Positions 8,799 through 17,035 of a stretch of 64,000 nucleotides of DNA are shown here, one piece after another; the first letter of the stretch is position 1, and each line of letters opens with the position of its first letter. The stretch is from assembly GCF_000621025.1 (NCBI RefSeq), contig NZ_KK211205.1:1-64000 (forward strand). The letters run 5' to 3'. Source of the DNA: Brackiella oedipodis DSM 13743 (GTDB taxonomy: Bacteria > Pseudomonadota > Gammaproteobacteria > Burkholderiales > Burkholderiaceae_B). A program made the translations under genes and the position numbers. The notes under the pieces were generated by a model. That model saw only the letters and a program-made list of their open reading frames with translations, made no database searches and was not told the DNA's origin.

Positions 8799-9788
8799 TT
8801 AGTGATCACGGTTATGGAAAAACTTTTTGTGTTTTTCGAGTAATTCGATGCTCAAAGGCTCTGGGAAGGTTTTAGGGTAAGCTGATTTATTAGCCGCATC
8901 TGTGGTTTCGCCTTCATAAAGGGCGATTGGATAGCTTTTGATCAACTCAGCACGGCCTTCTTTGATAATCGCTTGGGCCATTTCCATCGCTTTAGGATTG
9001 GTTTTTTCGCCTTTATCGACGACAGTGACGGCTTCGACGAGAGAGAAGTTACCTTCGGTAGGGTCAACAAAGTCAATCGGACCACCACGTTGTTTCTCGG
9101 CGACGGCTTGTTGACGTAAACCAAAGCCAACAGGCACTTCGCCAGCTAATAATTGCTTCATCGGGGCAGAACCAGATTGCTCAACATGGCTGCCGGCATT
9201 ATCGATGATTTTGTTGATGACGGCTTTGCCTTCATCGCCATCACCATAGGCGTCGACAATGGCTTGTACCATTAACCATGCGGTGGAAGAACCATTGGGA
9301 TCAACAATAGATAGATTGTCTTTATATTCAGGTTTCGTCAAGTCTTTAAAGCTGGTCGGACGCTCGAGTTTTTGGGCTTCAAGTTCTTGCGTATTCAAGA
9401 GAATCGTACCTTCTTGAACCGTGGTAGGTGCCATATAGTCAGGGAATTCTTTAGTCGTCTTGACGTCAAAATCCAATTTTTTGAACATTTGGTTTTTGGC
9501 TTGTGCAGACTCTAGATAATAAGAACTCATGGTGAGCATATCGGCTTCAATGTTTTTGCCTTCAGTGAGTAATTTTCCGCCAAGCTCAGACGTACCAAAG
9601 CTTTGTAGGATGTATTGACCTTGATAGCCCGCTTTGTCCAACGCATGGGTAAAAGCGTCAGTCGCTTCTTTATCAGCATTCGTATAAAAAACGACTTTTT
9701 TGTCTTGAGCGTCGTCACCAGAGTCACCGCAAGCGACTAAGCCGCAAACCAGAAGCGCTGAAAAGCATTTTTTTAAAAGACTAGACAT
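8799..9788 (-). CDS. 2-aminoethylphosphonate ABC transporter, substrate-binding lipoprotein
   Basis: The 329-residue protein is a periplasmic iron/sulfate/AEP-class (family 1) binding protein. The N-terminus has a basic head, a hydrophobic core and a lipobox-like LVACGDS, so it is probably a lipoprotein cut before Cys20. The body starts KKVVFYTNADKEATDAF and contains SFGTSELGGKLLTEG, as in 2-AEP binding proteins of the AepX/PhnS2 type. Alone it could be mistaken for an iron(III)-binding FbpA relative. The direct link to phnW and phnX makes 2-aminoethylphosphonate the likely ligand (inference from context). It follows the permease by 20 bases. Confidence 0.85.
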   Translation of the reverse strand: MSSLLKKCFSALLVCGLVACGDSGDDAQDKKVVFYTNADKEATDAFTHALDKAGYQGQYILQSFGTSELGGKLLTEGKNIEADMLTMSSYYLESAQAKNQMFKKLDFDVKTTKEFPDYMAPTTVQEGTILLNTQELEAQKLERPTSFKDLTKPEYKDNLSIVDPNGSSTAWLMVQAIVDAYGDGDEGKAVINKIIDNAGSHVEQSGSAPMKQLLAGEVPVGFGLRQQAVAEKQRGGPIDFVDPTEGNFSLVEAVTVVDKGEKTNPKAMEMAQAIIKEGRAELIKSYPIALYEGETTDAANKSAYPKTFPEPLSIELLEKHKKFFHNRDH

Positions 9789-9808
9789 AATGTTCCTTTA
9801 GAGAAGGG

Positions 9809-11497
9809 TTAACTTTGTTTGATGATGGATTGTGCCAGCACAGGGACTTTTTTGGTACGTCGCGGACTGGCACTGCGACGCTTGAGATAAAAACGTAAAC
9901 CAAAGATCACGGCCAACGCGGCCAAATTGGTCAGCAGAATCATGAGAGACACGATGAAGATTTCATTAAAGCGAGCATAATGCTCGAGTTCCTTGACCTT
10001 ACTGGTCAAGACCATGGTTTGCGCGCCGGCAATAAAGATCACGGCACTGACGGTCACCATGGCATTAATGAAGTAATAGCTAAAGATCTCTAATAGCGTC
10101 AAAAAGCTATTGGGTAGCACCACTTTAAAGATCGATTTAATCCAGCTATCGCCTAATAAGCCTGCCGTTAATTCCCAACCATTATTGAGCTTGGAGAGGG
10201 CATTTTTGGCCATAAGATAAGGGGTAGCGAAATAGTGCACCACGTTACAAATCACGATAATGGCTAAAGTATTGGCAATGCTAGTACCCGAAAACAGCAT
10301 GAGATAAGCAATACCTAAGACCATGCCTGGAGTGGTATTACTAATCATCGCCAAGCCATCTGAAGCGATCTTGGCGTTGCGCCACAGTTGAGTGCGCTCG
10401 GCAATGAGGGCGAGGGTATAGCTAACAATCGTACCCACCAGGGCGGTGAGCAAGGCCACAATAATAGAGTTTTGGTAAACCTGTAATAAATTGGTAGAGG
10501 CCAACACGCTTTGCAGCATGCTGATAGAAGGGGTGAGATTGTACGGCCATTGTTGTACAAAGGGTGCCACCAAAATAACGGCAAATACGCTACTGACTGC
10601 CAAGATAATAAAGCCTGATAAGGTGCCCAAGCAGTAGTCGCTGACACGGTTACGAGGTAGATCAATAGGCTGGGTTTGATTCGGTTTGATGCGATATTTG
10701 GCCAATTTACTGAGCAAAATCACACTAATAATAGAAGGGATTAACATGCAGATAGCGACCACGGCACCACGACCAAAAGAAGGCGAAGAGCCGAGCAGCT
10801 CGTTATACAGTTGTGTAGCAATCACTTCGTAGCGGCCACCAATCGAGGCAGGAATACCATAATCCGTGAATGACAAAAAGAAACATTGGATAAAGGCCAT
10901 CGCCAAGGTTTCGATCAAGGGTACGACCACACTGGTTTTGAAGGTGCGCCATTGATTATCGCCCATGAGTTTAGAAACTAATGAGGTTTTTTTGTCGAGA
11001 TAAAAAAAGGTATTGTTTAACAATAAGAAGGCGATAGGCAGTGTATAAATGGTGTAACCCATCCACAAGCCCTTGAAACCGTACAAATTGTCAATCAGTT
11101 GCACGCCAAAGAGTTGCGTGAGCAGACCTTTTTTACCGAAGGTGTAAATAATCGCAAAACCATAGGTAATGGTGGGCAACAGCATCGGAAATTGCGCCAT
11201 GATACCCAGGAACTTTTTGTAGCCGTTGGGTAATTGTGACCAATGAATGGTATAGGCGAGGATAAAGGCCAAGACCGTTGCCGTCAGCGAACTAATAGCA
11301 GCGACGGTTAAGCTATTAAGAAAGGCCGTATGAAAACGGCCGCTACCTAAAATTTGTTGGTAATAGGTCAGAGAAAATTGACCATTGTCTAACCAGGAGT
11401 TGGCGATCAGTTGCCCAATGGGCACTATCAAAAATAAACCGAGTGTTACACCAATGAATAGCCAGACATATTTGGAGACGTGCGGATTAGGCTGCAT
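9809..11497 (-). CDS. 2-aminoethylphosphonate ABC transporter, fused double permease
   Basis: The 562-residue inner-membrane protein has about 12 hydrophobic segments and two copies of the binding-protein-dependent permease domain in one chain, the FbpB/ThiP/PhnU2 layout. EAA-like coupling loops are visible near residue 186 (DNQWRTFKTSVVVPLIETLAMAF region) and near residue 450 (GDSWIKSIFKVVLPNSF). It would form the whole transmembrane channel without a second permease gene. The start overlaps the ATPase gene by 11 bases, so the two are probably coupled. Iron transporters share this architecture; the substrate is inferred from phnWX. Confidence 0.85.
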   Translation of the reverse strand: MQPNPHVSKYVWLFIGVTLGLFLIVPIGQLIANSWLDNGQFSLTYYQQILGSGRFHTAFLNSLTVAAISSLTATVLAFILAYTIHWSQLPNGYKKFLGIMAQFPMLLPTITYGFAIIYTFGKKGLLTQLFGVQLIDNLYGFKGLWMGYTIYTLPIAFLLLNNTFFYLDKKTSLVSKLMGDNQWRTFKTSVVVPLIETLAMAFIQCFFLSFTDYGIPASIGGRYEVIATQLYNELLGSSPSFGRGAVVAICMLIPSIISVILLSKLAKYRIKPNQTQPIDLPRNRVSDYCLGTLSGFIILAVSSVFAVILVAPFVQQWPYNLTPSISMLQSVLASTNLLQVYQNSIIVALLTALVGTIVSYTLALIAERTQLWRNAKIASDGLAMISNTTPGMVLGIAYLMLFSGTSIANTLAIIVICNVVHYFATPYLMAKNALSKLNNGWELTAGLLGDSWIKSIFKVVLPNSFLTLLEIFSYYFINAMVTVSAVIFIAGAQTMVLTSKVKELEHYARFNEIFIVSLMILLTNLAALAVIFGLRFYLKRRSASPRRTKKVPVLAQSIIKQS

Positions 11498-12242
11498 TTT
11501 TGAGACCGAAGAGATTTAAGATGTTGTGACGCTTGATGGTGAGCTGGTTGAGAATAAAATCAGTCACAAACGGCGAAGCTGGGTGGTTAATGATCTCTGA
11601 TGCATGTGCATATTGCACCACTTTACCTTGATTGAGCAGCAAGACCTTGTCAGATAAGGTCATGGCTTCTTCGGGATCATGCGTGACGATCAACGTGGTG
11701 AGTTGGAAACGATCAACAATCGCCTTAATACGTTGTTTGATGGATTCTTTGATAATGCCGTCGAGTGCACTTAAAGGCTCGTCAAGCAGCAAGACTTTGG
11801 GTTTCATGACTAGTGTGCGTGCTAGCGCTACACGTTGCTTTTGGCCACCAGAGAGTTGATCGATACGTTTGTTAAGATGCTCTTGCAGATTAAGTAACTC
11901 GATCAGTTCATCAATCTCTTGGCGAGTGCTGATATTGGGTTTGTTTTTGACCCCATACATGATATTGCCAAGCGCCGTCAGATTTGGAAAGAGGGCGTAG
12001 TCTTGGAACACAATATTAAAGCCGCGCTCGACCATGGGCTTACGAGTGATGTCTTCGTTATTGAAAATAATCTTGCCTTGATCTGCTTGCACTAATCCCA
12101 ACACGATATTGAGCAATGTCGTCTTACCGCAACCAGAAGGGCCGAGGATGGAAACAATTTCGCCGTTATTGATATCCAGAGAGATATCGTCGAGTACATA
12201 GCGATTGTTGTAGGACTTTTGCAGATGTTGGAGAGATAGCAT
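11487..12242 (-). CDS. 2-aminoethylphosphonate ABC transporter, ATP-binding protein (short form)
   Basis: The 251-residue ATPase energises phosphonate import. Walker A is GPSGCGKTT near residue 33, the Q loop is in VFQDYALFPN near residue 79, the signature is LSGGQKQRVALARTL near residue 130, Walker B is VLLLDEPLSALD, and the switch histidine is in VTHDPEEAM near residue 186. Members of the AEP/iron class are usually about 350 residues, with a C-terminal TOBE regulatory domain. This one stops soon after the nucleotide-binding domain, so the regulatory domain is absent. It is the first gene of the operon, about 35 bases from the predicted transcription start. Confidence 0.85.
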   Translation of the reverse strand: MLSLQHLQKSYNNRYVLDDISLDINNGEIVSILGPSGCGKTTLLNIVLGLVQADQGKIIFNNEDITRKPMVERGFNIVFQDYALFPNLTALGNIMYGVKNKPNISTRQEIDELIELLNLQEHLNKRIDQLSGGQKQRVALARTLVMKPKVLLLDEPLSALDGIIKESIKQRIKAIVDRFQLTTLIVTHDPEEAMTLSDKVLLLNQGKVVQYAHASEIINHPASPFVTDFILNQLTIKRHNILNLFGLKNAA

Positions 12243-12282
12243 TTATAAACCTATAATAATGATAATGGGTTTTAAAAGCTGC

Positions 12283-12316
12283 ATTATAAGTAGTCAATAT
12301 GACACTAGTATGACAT
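12283..12316 (-). promoter_or_regulatory. Predicted PhoB-dependent promoter of the phosphonate operon
   Basis: On the minus strand, 12316-12299 reads ATGTCATACTAGTGTCAT: two 7-base half-sites (ATGTCAT, GTGTCAT) 11 bp apart around a 4-base linker. Each differs from the Pho-box half CTGTCAT only at its first base. Exactly 10 bases later comes a perfect -10 box, TATAAT (12288-12283). A Pho box replacing the -35 element about 10 bp before the -10 is the known class of PhoB-activated promoter. The ATPase start codon lies 41 bases past the -10. No -35 consensus is present. The sequence match is seen; regulation by PhoB is inferred. Confidence 0.72.
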
Positions 12317-12484
12317 GACTTTTTTTAATAATTCAGACAGTTAGCACTTGCCACACCGAGGTTTTGCGAAGCACCATCATGTGTTAGTTTTCCGCTTTAT
12401 TCATGTTGTGCATAATGCTATAACTTAATCCTTGCCGAAAATCAGTTAAAATTACAGGTTACAAATTTTTACAAGGATGCTGCT

Positions 12485-13501
12485 TTGATACGCTTAAAAG
12501 CCATTAACAAGATCTACAAAACTAAAGGGCGACCGCAGCACCATGCCTTAATCGATATTGACCTACATGTCCCTAAGGGCAGCATATATGGCATTATCGG
12601 TCGCTCTGGAGCCGGTAAGAGCTCATTGATTCGGCTCCTAAACCTGCTCGAAAAACCAAGTTCTGGCACGATTACCCTAGACGGCCAAGACATTACGCAT
12701 TTACGAGGCGGCGCGCTACGCTCGTTACGGCAACGCATTGGCATGGTGTTTCAGCACTTTAATCTGCTCAACTCACGCACCGTCATGCAAAATGTCTGCT
12801 TTCCTTTGCGTCTCAAAAATATCCCCAAAGCCGAGCGTCAGCAAAAAGCTCTGCAATTATTAGAGCTTGTCGGCCTCAAAGAACATGCTGACAAGTATCC
12901 CCGCCAATTATCTGGGGGTCAAAAACAGCGCGTAGGGATTGCTCGTGCCTTGGCCAATGACCCTGAAGTCCTCTTGTGTGATGAAGCCACCAGTGCTCTG
13001 GATCCCGAAACTACACAAGCGATTCTCAATCTTTTGTTGGATATTAATCAACGACTGAATTTGACCATCGTTTTGATTACGCACGGTATGGATGTGATTC
13101 GTGCAATTTGTGATGAGGTAGCGGTTATTGAACAGGGTAGGATTATTGAGCAAGGCAAGGTGATTGATGTCTTCTTGCATCCACAACACGCCACTACTCA
13201 ATCTTTATTACTAGAGTCCAGTGCTTTGGACGGTGAGGCTTGGCGATCTTATCAAACCTCCTCAGCGGCTAAATATTTACGTCTCAGCTATCAGGGCGAT
13301 ACCACGGCTGAGCCTTTGATTAGTCGACTCTCTAAGGACTTAGATGTCGATATCAGTATCTTGCAAGGCACGGTCAGTAAGCTCAAAGACATTGCTTACG
13401 GTCAGTTAATTATTGCGGTCAACGCCGATCAGCAACAATACAAAAATATCCAGCGTTATTTTGAGGCACATGATGTGATGTGCGAGGAGTTAAGCGCATG
13501 A
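12485..13501 (+). CDS. metN: Methionine ABC transporter, ATP-binding protein
   Basis: The 338-residue protein powers methionine import. Walker A is GRSGAGKSS near residue 38, the signature is LSGGQKQRVGIARAL near residue 140, and Walker B is LLCDEATSALDPETT. The C-terminal part (about residues 255-338) is the NIL domain that binds methionine and gives feedback inhibition. The start is a TTG at 12485. The nearby ATG at 12477 is out of frame and meets TGA at once, while AAGGA sits about 8-10 bases before the TTG. The TGA stop overlaps the metI ATG (ATGA). Confidence 0.94.
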   Translation: MIRLKAINKIYKTKGRPQHHALIDIDLHVPKGSIYGIIGRSGAGKSSLIRLLNLLEKPSSGTITLDGQDITHLRGGALRSLRQRIGMVFQHFNLLNSRTVMQNVCFPLRLKNIPKAERQQKALQLLELVGLKEHADKYPRQLSGGQKQRVGIARALANDPEVLLCDEATSALDPETTQAILNLLLDINQRLNLTIVLITHGMDVIRAICDEVAVIEQGRIIEQGKVIDVFLHPQHATTQSLLLESSALDGEAWRSYQTSSAAKYLRLSYQGDTTAEPLISRLSKDLDVDISILQGTVSKLKDIAYGQLIIAVNADQQQYKNIQRYFEAHDVMCEELSA

Positions 13502-14154
13502 ATTGGTCAATCATAGATTGGGATTTAATTATAGAAGCCACGATCGATACCTTACTCATGACGGGGTGGTCTTTATTGTTCACGGTGATTATCGGTTTGC
13601 CATTGGGCGTGTATTTATTTCTCTGTAGTCCTGGACAACTACTAGAAAACAAAGCGATCTATCAAGTGCTCTCGATCATCGTCAATATTCTACGCTCCGT
13701 ACCTTTTATTATTTTGTTAATCGTGATGATCCCGGTCACCCGCGTTTTAGTCGGCAGCACCTTGGGTGTCTCTGGCGCGATTCCATCGTTAGTTGTGGGG
13801 ACAGCGCCGTTTTTTGCGCGTCTCATAGAAACCGTATTGCGCGAGCTCGATCCCGGTATTTCGGAAGCTTGTCGCGCTATGGGCGCCAACTCACGCCAAA
13901 CGATTCTTTGGGCTTTACTGCCCGAAGCCAAGCCCGGTATTGTCAGTGCAGTGATCGTGACGGCGATTGCCTTGATTGGTTATTCTGCAATGTCAGGTGT
14001 GATTGGTGGCGGTGGTCTGGGTGATGTGGCGATTCGCTTTGGTTATCAACGCTATCAAACTGAAGTGATGATAGTCACGGTACTGGTACTCGTGGTGATG
14101 GTACAAATTATCCAAAGTATTGGTGATGCTTTAGTATCTTGGCTACGACGTTAG
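13498..14154 (+). CDS. metI: Methionine ABC transporter, permease
   Basis: The 218-residue inner-membrane protein has about five hydrophobic segments and is the channel subunit of the MetNIQ importer. The EAA coupling motif is visible near residue 124 (EACRAMGANSRQTILWALLPEA). A longer frame begins at 13480, but the ATG at 13498 overlaps the metN stop in the usual ATGA arrangement. A gap of 151 bases, AT-rich, separates it from metQ and could hold a second promoter for the binding protein. Confidence 0.94.
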   Translation: MNWSIIDWDLIIEATIDTLLMTGWSLLFTVIIGLPLGVYLFLCSPGQLLENKAIYQVLSIIVNILRSVPFIILLIVMIPVTRVLVGSTLGVSGAIPSLVVGTAPFFARLIETVLRELDPGISEACRAMGANSRQTILWALLPEAKPGIVSAVIVTAIALIGYSAMSGVIGGGGLGDVAIRFGYQRYQTEVMIVTVLVLVVMVQIIQSIGDALVSWLRR

Positions 14155-14305
14155 TGACGGCACAGAGATTCGATTTTATATTACTTTATGCTCTGTAATG
14201 GAGAAATTTAATTACTAATAGTTATTTAAGTAGAAAAATAGGTAGTTAAATTTATAGCATTATATAAACTTAGGTCTTTAGCACCTTAGCACTCAGGAGA
14301 AATTA

Positions 14306-15094
14306 ATGAAACTAAAAACCATTAGTGCTGTACTCACAGCGTTGAGCTTGTCATTTGCAAGCGCTGCCATGGCAAATGAGACATTATCAGTGGCCACTAA
14401 TCCTATCCCACACGGCGAAATCCTAGCGCATGTTAAACCTGCCCTAGAGAAAGAAGGCATTGATCTTAAGATTCGTGAGTTTACTGATTACATTCAGCCT
14501 AATGTGCAATTAGCCGAAAAACAATTCGATGCTAATTTCATTCAGCACCAACCTTATATGGATACGTTCAATAAAGAGCGTGGTACGCATATTGTGAGCG
14601 TCGGCGCCGTGCATATTGAGCCGTTTGCCGCCTACTCCAAAAAAATCAAAGACATCAAGGACCTCAAAGACGGCGCTACCATTGCTGTACCGAATGATCC
14701 ATCCAATGGTGCCCGTGCCTTATTGCTCCTAGAAAAAAACGGTCTTATTAAACTCAAAGATCCATCAAACACGCTAGCGACGGCCGCAGATGTCACCGAG
14801 AATCCCAAAAAACTCAAATTCAAAGAGCTCGATGGCGCCATGTTACCACGCGTCTTAGACGATGTGGATCTTGCCTTAATTAACACAAATTACGCGCTAG
14901 AAGCTGGCTTGAATCCAGTCCAAGACGCCTTGTTAATCGAGGATAAAGATTCTCCTTATGCCAATTTATTGGCCGTCAACAAAGGTAATGAAAACGATCC
15001 TAAGGTTCAAAAATTACTTAAAGCTTTACAATCAGAAGATGTCAAAAAATTCATCAGCGATAAATACAAAGGCGCTATAGTGCCTGCCTTTTAA
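14306..15094 (+). CDS. metQ: Methionine-binding protein MetQ
   Basis: The 262-residue periplasmic binding protein captures methionine for MetNI. It has a signal peptide of about 22 residues ending AMA before NETL, with no lipobox cysteine, so it seems soluble rather than lipid-anchored as in E. coli. Family landmarks: VATNPIPHGEIL near residue 30, the ligand-pocket region FIQHQPYMD near residue 78, PNDPSNGARALLLLE near residue 130, and INTNYALEAGLNP near residue 192. The start has CAGGAG upstream. A hairpin terminator follows. Confidence 0.94.
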   Translation: MKLKTISAVLTALSLSFASAAMANETLSVATNPIPHGEILAHVKPALEKEGIDLKIREFTDYIQPNVQLAEKQFDANFIQHQPYMDTFNKERGTHIVSVGAVHIEPFAAYSKKIKDIKDLKDGATIAVPNDPSNGARALLLLEKNGLIKLKDPSNTLATAADVTENPKKLKFKELDGAMLPRVLDDVDLALINTNYALEAGLNPVQDALLIEDKDSPYANLLAVNKGNENDPKVQKLLKALQSEDVKKFISDKYKGAIVPAF

Positions 15095-15115
15095 TTAAGG
15101 CTGGTTTACAATACT

Positions 15116-15150
15116 AAACGGCGATAGTGGCTAAGCTACTATCGCCGTTT
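15116..15150 (+). terminator. Hairpin after metQ
   Basis: A 13-bp perfect stem runs from AAACGGCGATAGT (15116-15128) to ACTATCGCCGTTT (15138-15150). The T tail is short (TTTG), so some read-through into the next gene, 31 bases away, is plausible. Confidence 0.7.
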
Positions 15151-15181
15151 GTGCTAATCACTACTTGTCTTGCTACGGATC

Positions 15182-16531
15182 ATGAAATCATTCACTCTCA
15201 AAACCGCTTCTATTTTGGCTTTGTGCGCCAGCTGTTCTTTGCTGGCACCGGTATATGCGGCAGACCAGGCCGACTCCAAATACGATCATAAGGTGCTTAC
15301 CGTGGCGGCCTCGCCAATCCCTGCGGCCGAAATCTTAGGGTTTATGAAGCCGCAACTCGAACAAGCGGGCATTGATCTCCACATCAAGGAATACAATAAC
15401 CTTTTGCAGCCAAATCAAGCGGTGGCGCAAGGCAATTCCGATATTAATTGCTCGCAGAATCTGCAACAATTACAAGCCTTCAATGGCCAACGCCATGTGC
15501 AGTTACAAGCTATTGGCTATGTGTATGATATGCCGATGGCGGCCTATTCTAAGCATGTTAAGAGTTTGCAAGATCTCAGACAAAATGCCATGGTCGTGAT
15601 TCCAAATGATATGGTCAGCACGAGTCGCGCCTTGTATTTACTACAAAACGCCGGCATGATTAAATTGCGTCAAAACAGTGGCCGCTATGCAGTGATCAAA
15701 GACGTAGTCGAGAACCCTAAAGGTTTGGTATTTCGACCGATAGCTTCACGCATGTTGCCCAATAGCTTGCAGCAAGCCGATGTCGCCGTGATGGATAGTG
15801 GTTCTGCCATGCAAGGCTATATGAATCCTAATCAAGACGCGATTTTTGTCGAAGACGAACAAACACCTTACCCTATCTTATGCGCTACCATGCCCGGCAA
15901 AGTTCATAAAGACATTATTCAACGTTTTATGCAGGCTTGGCATAGTGACGCCACTAAAGATTTCATCCAACAAAAATATCATGGAAGTGTGATTCCGCTG
16001 CCCGCTGACTATCAACCACAGCCCGTGGTCAGTAATCACGCGCGCTCGCATCAGCAAATCGCCCAAGTCGCCGCTCAATCGCAAGGCCAAGAGACAGCAT
16101 CCAGCACCACGGTGGATCACTTCAGTAATTCACCAAACGCACAAAAATTGATTCTGCAATCTGACGCCTTGTTTGGCTTTGATAAGGCACAGCTAACCAG
16201 CGCGGGACAGCGTCGCTTGCAAGAAATCGTCCAACAATTGCAAGGCATTCAAAGCCTTAAACACATCGACCTCACTGGTTATTCGGATCCTATTGGTGAT
16301 AGCCATTACAATCTTCAACTTTCCCAACAACGGGCTCAAGCCGTTAAGGACTATCTCGTGGCACAAGGCATTACGGCTGATTTGATTGCCGTCACTGGCA
16401 AAGGCGCGAGCCAGCCTTTGGCACAATGTGATCACAAGAGTGGTGAAGCCCTTAAAGCTTGCCTGGCACCTGACCGTCGCGTCGAAATAGAAGTGAACGC
16501 GCGCGAGACGGCAAGTACCCCCATGCAATAA
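15182..16531 (+). CDS. MetQ-like binding domain fused to OmpA-type peptidoglycan-binding domain
   Basis: The 449-residue exported protein starts with a signal peptide ending PVYA before ADQ. Residues about 35-270 resemble MetQ throughout: VAASPIPAAEIL, IPNDMVSTSRALYLL and ENPKGLVFR align with the metQ product encoded just upstream. The pocket segments differ: MetQ FIQHQPYMD becomes NCSQNLQQL, and INTNYALEAG becomes MDSGSAMQG. A linker rich in Q, S and H (about 270-318) leads to an OmpA-like domain (about 320-445). That domain contains FGFDKAQLTSAG, the diaminopimelate-binding Asp and Arg in TGYSDPIGDSHYNLQLSQQR, and a cysteine pair ending CLAPDRRVEIEV, as in enterobacterial OmpA. It probably tethers a solute-binding domain to the cell wall. 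The ATG at 15182 was chosen over a TTG at 15170. A strong terminator follows. Domain calls are firm; function is unknown. Confidence 0.88.
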   Translation: MKSFTLKTASILALCASCSLLAPVYAADQADSKYDHKVLTVAASPIPAAEILGFMKPQLEQAGIDLHIKEYNNLLQPNQAVAQGNSDINCSQNLQQLQAFNGQRHVQLQAIGYVYDMPMAAYSKHVKSLQDLRQNAMVVIPNDMVSTSRALYLLQNAGMIKLRQNSGRYAVIKDVVENPKGLVFRPIASRMLPNSLQQADVAVMDSGSAMQGYMNPNQDAIFVEDEQTPYPILCATMPGKVHKDIIQRFMQAWHSDATKDFIQQKYHGSVIPLPADYQPQPVVSNHARSHQQIAQVAAQSQGQETASSTTVDHFSNSPNAQKLILQSDALFGFDKAQLTSAGQRRLQEIVQQLQGIQSLKHIDLTGYSDPIGDSHYNLQLSQQRAQAVKDYLVAQGITADLIAVTGKGASQPLAQCDHKSGEALKACLAPDRRVEIEVNARETASTPMQ

Positions 16532-16550
16532 CCCTGCTACAGGGATGGCC

Positions 16551-16578
16551 AGAGGCTGTAGGGACAGATACAGCCTCT
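16551..16578. other. Perfect 10-bp inverted repeat, possible hairpin
   Basis: AGAGGCTGTA (16551-16560) and TACAGCCTCT (16569-16578) surround an 8-base loop in the 3' untranslated region of the fusion gene, just before the terminator. It has no T tail and may protect the transcript's 3' end. Confidence 0.55.
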
Positions 16579-16584
16579 ACGCGC

Positions 16585-16627
16585 AAAAAACCGCCCCCAC
16601 ATGGTGCTGTGGGAGGCGGTTTTTTTT
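16585..16627 (+). terminator. Terminator of the MetQ-OmpA fusion gene
   Basis: ACCGCC-CCCAC (16590-16600) pairs with GTGGG-A-GGCGGT (16609-16620), with one bulged base. It is preceded by A6 and followed by a T run. Confidence 0.88.
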
Positions 16628-16808
16628 GTGCTGGGAAGCTGCCCAGAACCGCACAAGCGCCGTGCTAAAGCGGTGGCCGAGCTCGAAATTAATATGAATA
16701 AAGTGTTAATTCTTCAAGCTTAAAGTATTTTTGGGCTTCTCAGAGTCAGAGAAATAAAAAACCCTATTAATCAAGTGGTTATACGGCTTATTTAAGGATG
16801 GGACATAA

Positions 16809-16858
16809 AAATAAGGGTTCAAATACTGAAATTTGAACCCTTATTTGTGGTTTTTTAG
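16809..16858 (+). terminator. Orphan terminator-like 16-bp hairpin
   Basis: AAATAAGGGTTCAAAT (16809-16824) pairs perfectly with ATTTGAACCCTTATTT (16831-16846) around a 6-base loop, followed by GTGG and T6. No gene ends nearby, so it may terminate a small RNA starting in about 16640-16760. Confidence 0.6.
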
Positions 16859-17007
16859 TATGAGAAAACCTAAATTAGTGCTTATATTTGATTGATGTTA
16901 AGGTATTTTAAGTTTGAAATGTTATGCTAGTAACTGAATAACTTATTACTGTTTACAGATTATCTGTGTGTATTTTGTTATTCATATCAATGTTATGTTT
17001 TTTTGCT

Positions 17008-17035
17008 CACCACATTTTGTGGTGGGTCTTTTTTT
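17008..17035 (+). terminator. Second orphan terminator
   Basis: CACCACA (17008-17014) pairs with TGTGGTG (17018-17024) around TTT and is followed by GGTC and seven T. There is no upstream reading frame, so it too could be the 3' end of a small RNA. Confidence 0.6.

Noticed and set aside
8799..12242. Iron(III) ABC transporter (FbpABC) assignment
   Set aside because: The architecture is shared, but the genes are in one tightly spaced operon with phnW and phnX behind a Pho-box-like promoter, so 2-aminoethylphosphonate is the better call.
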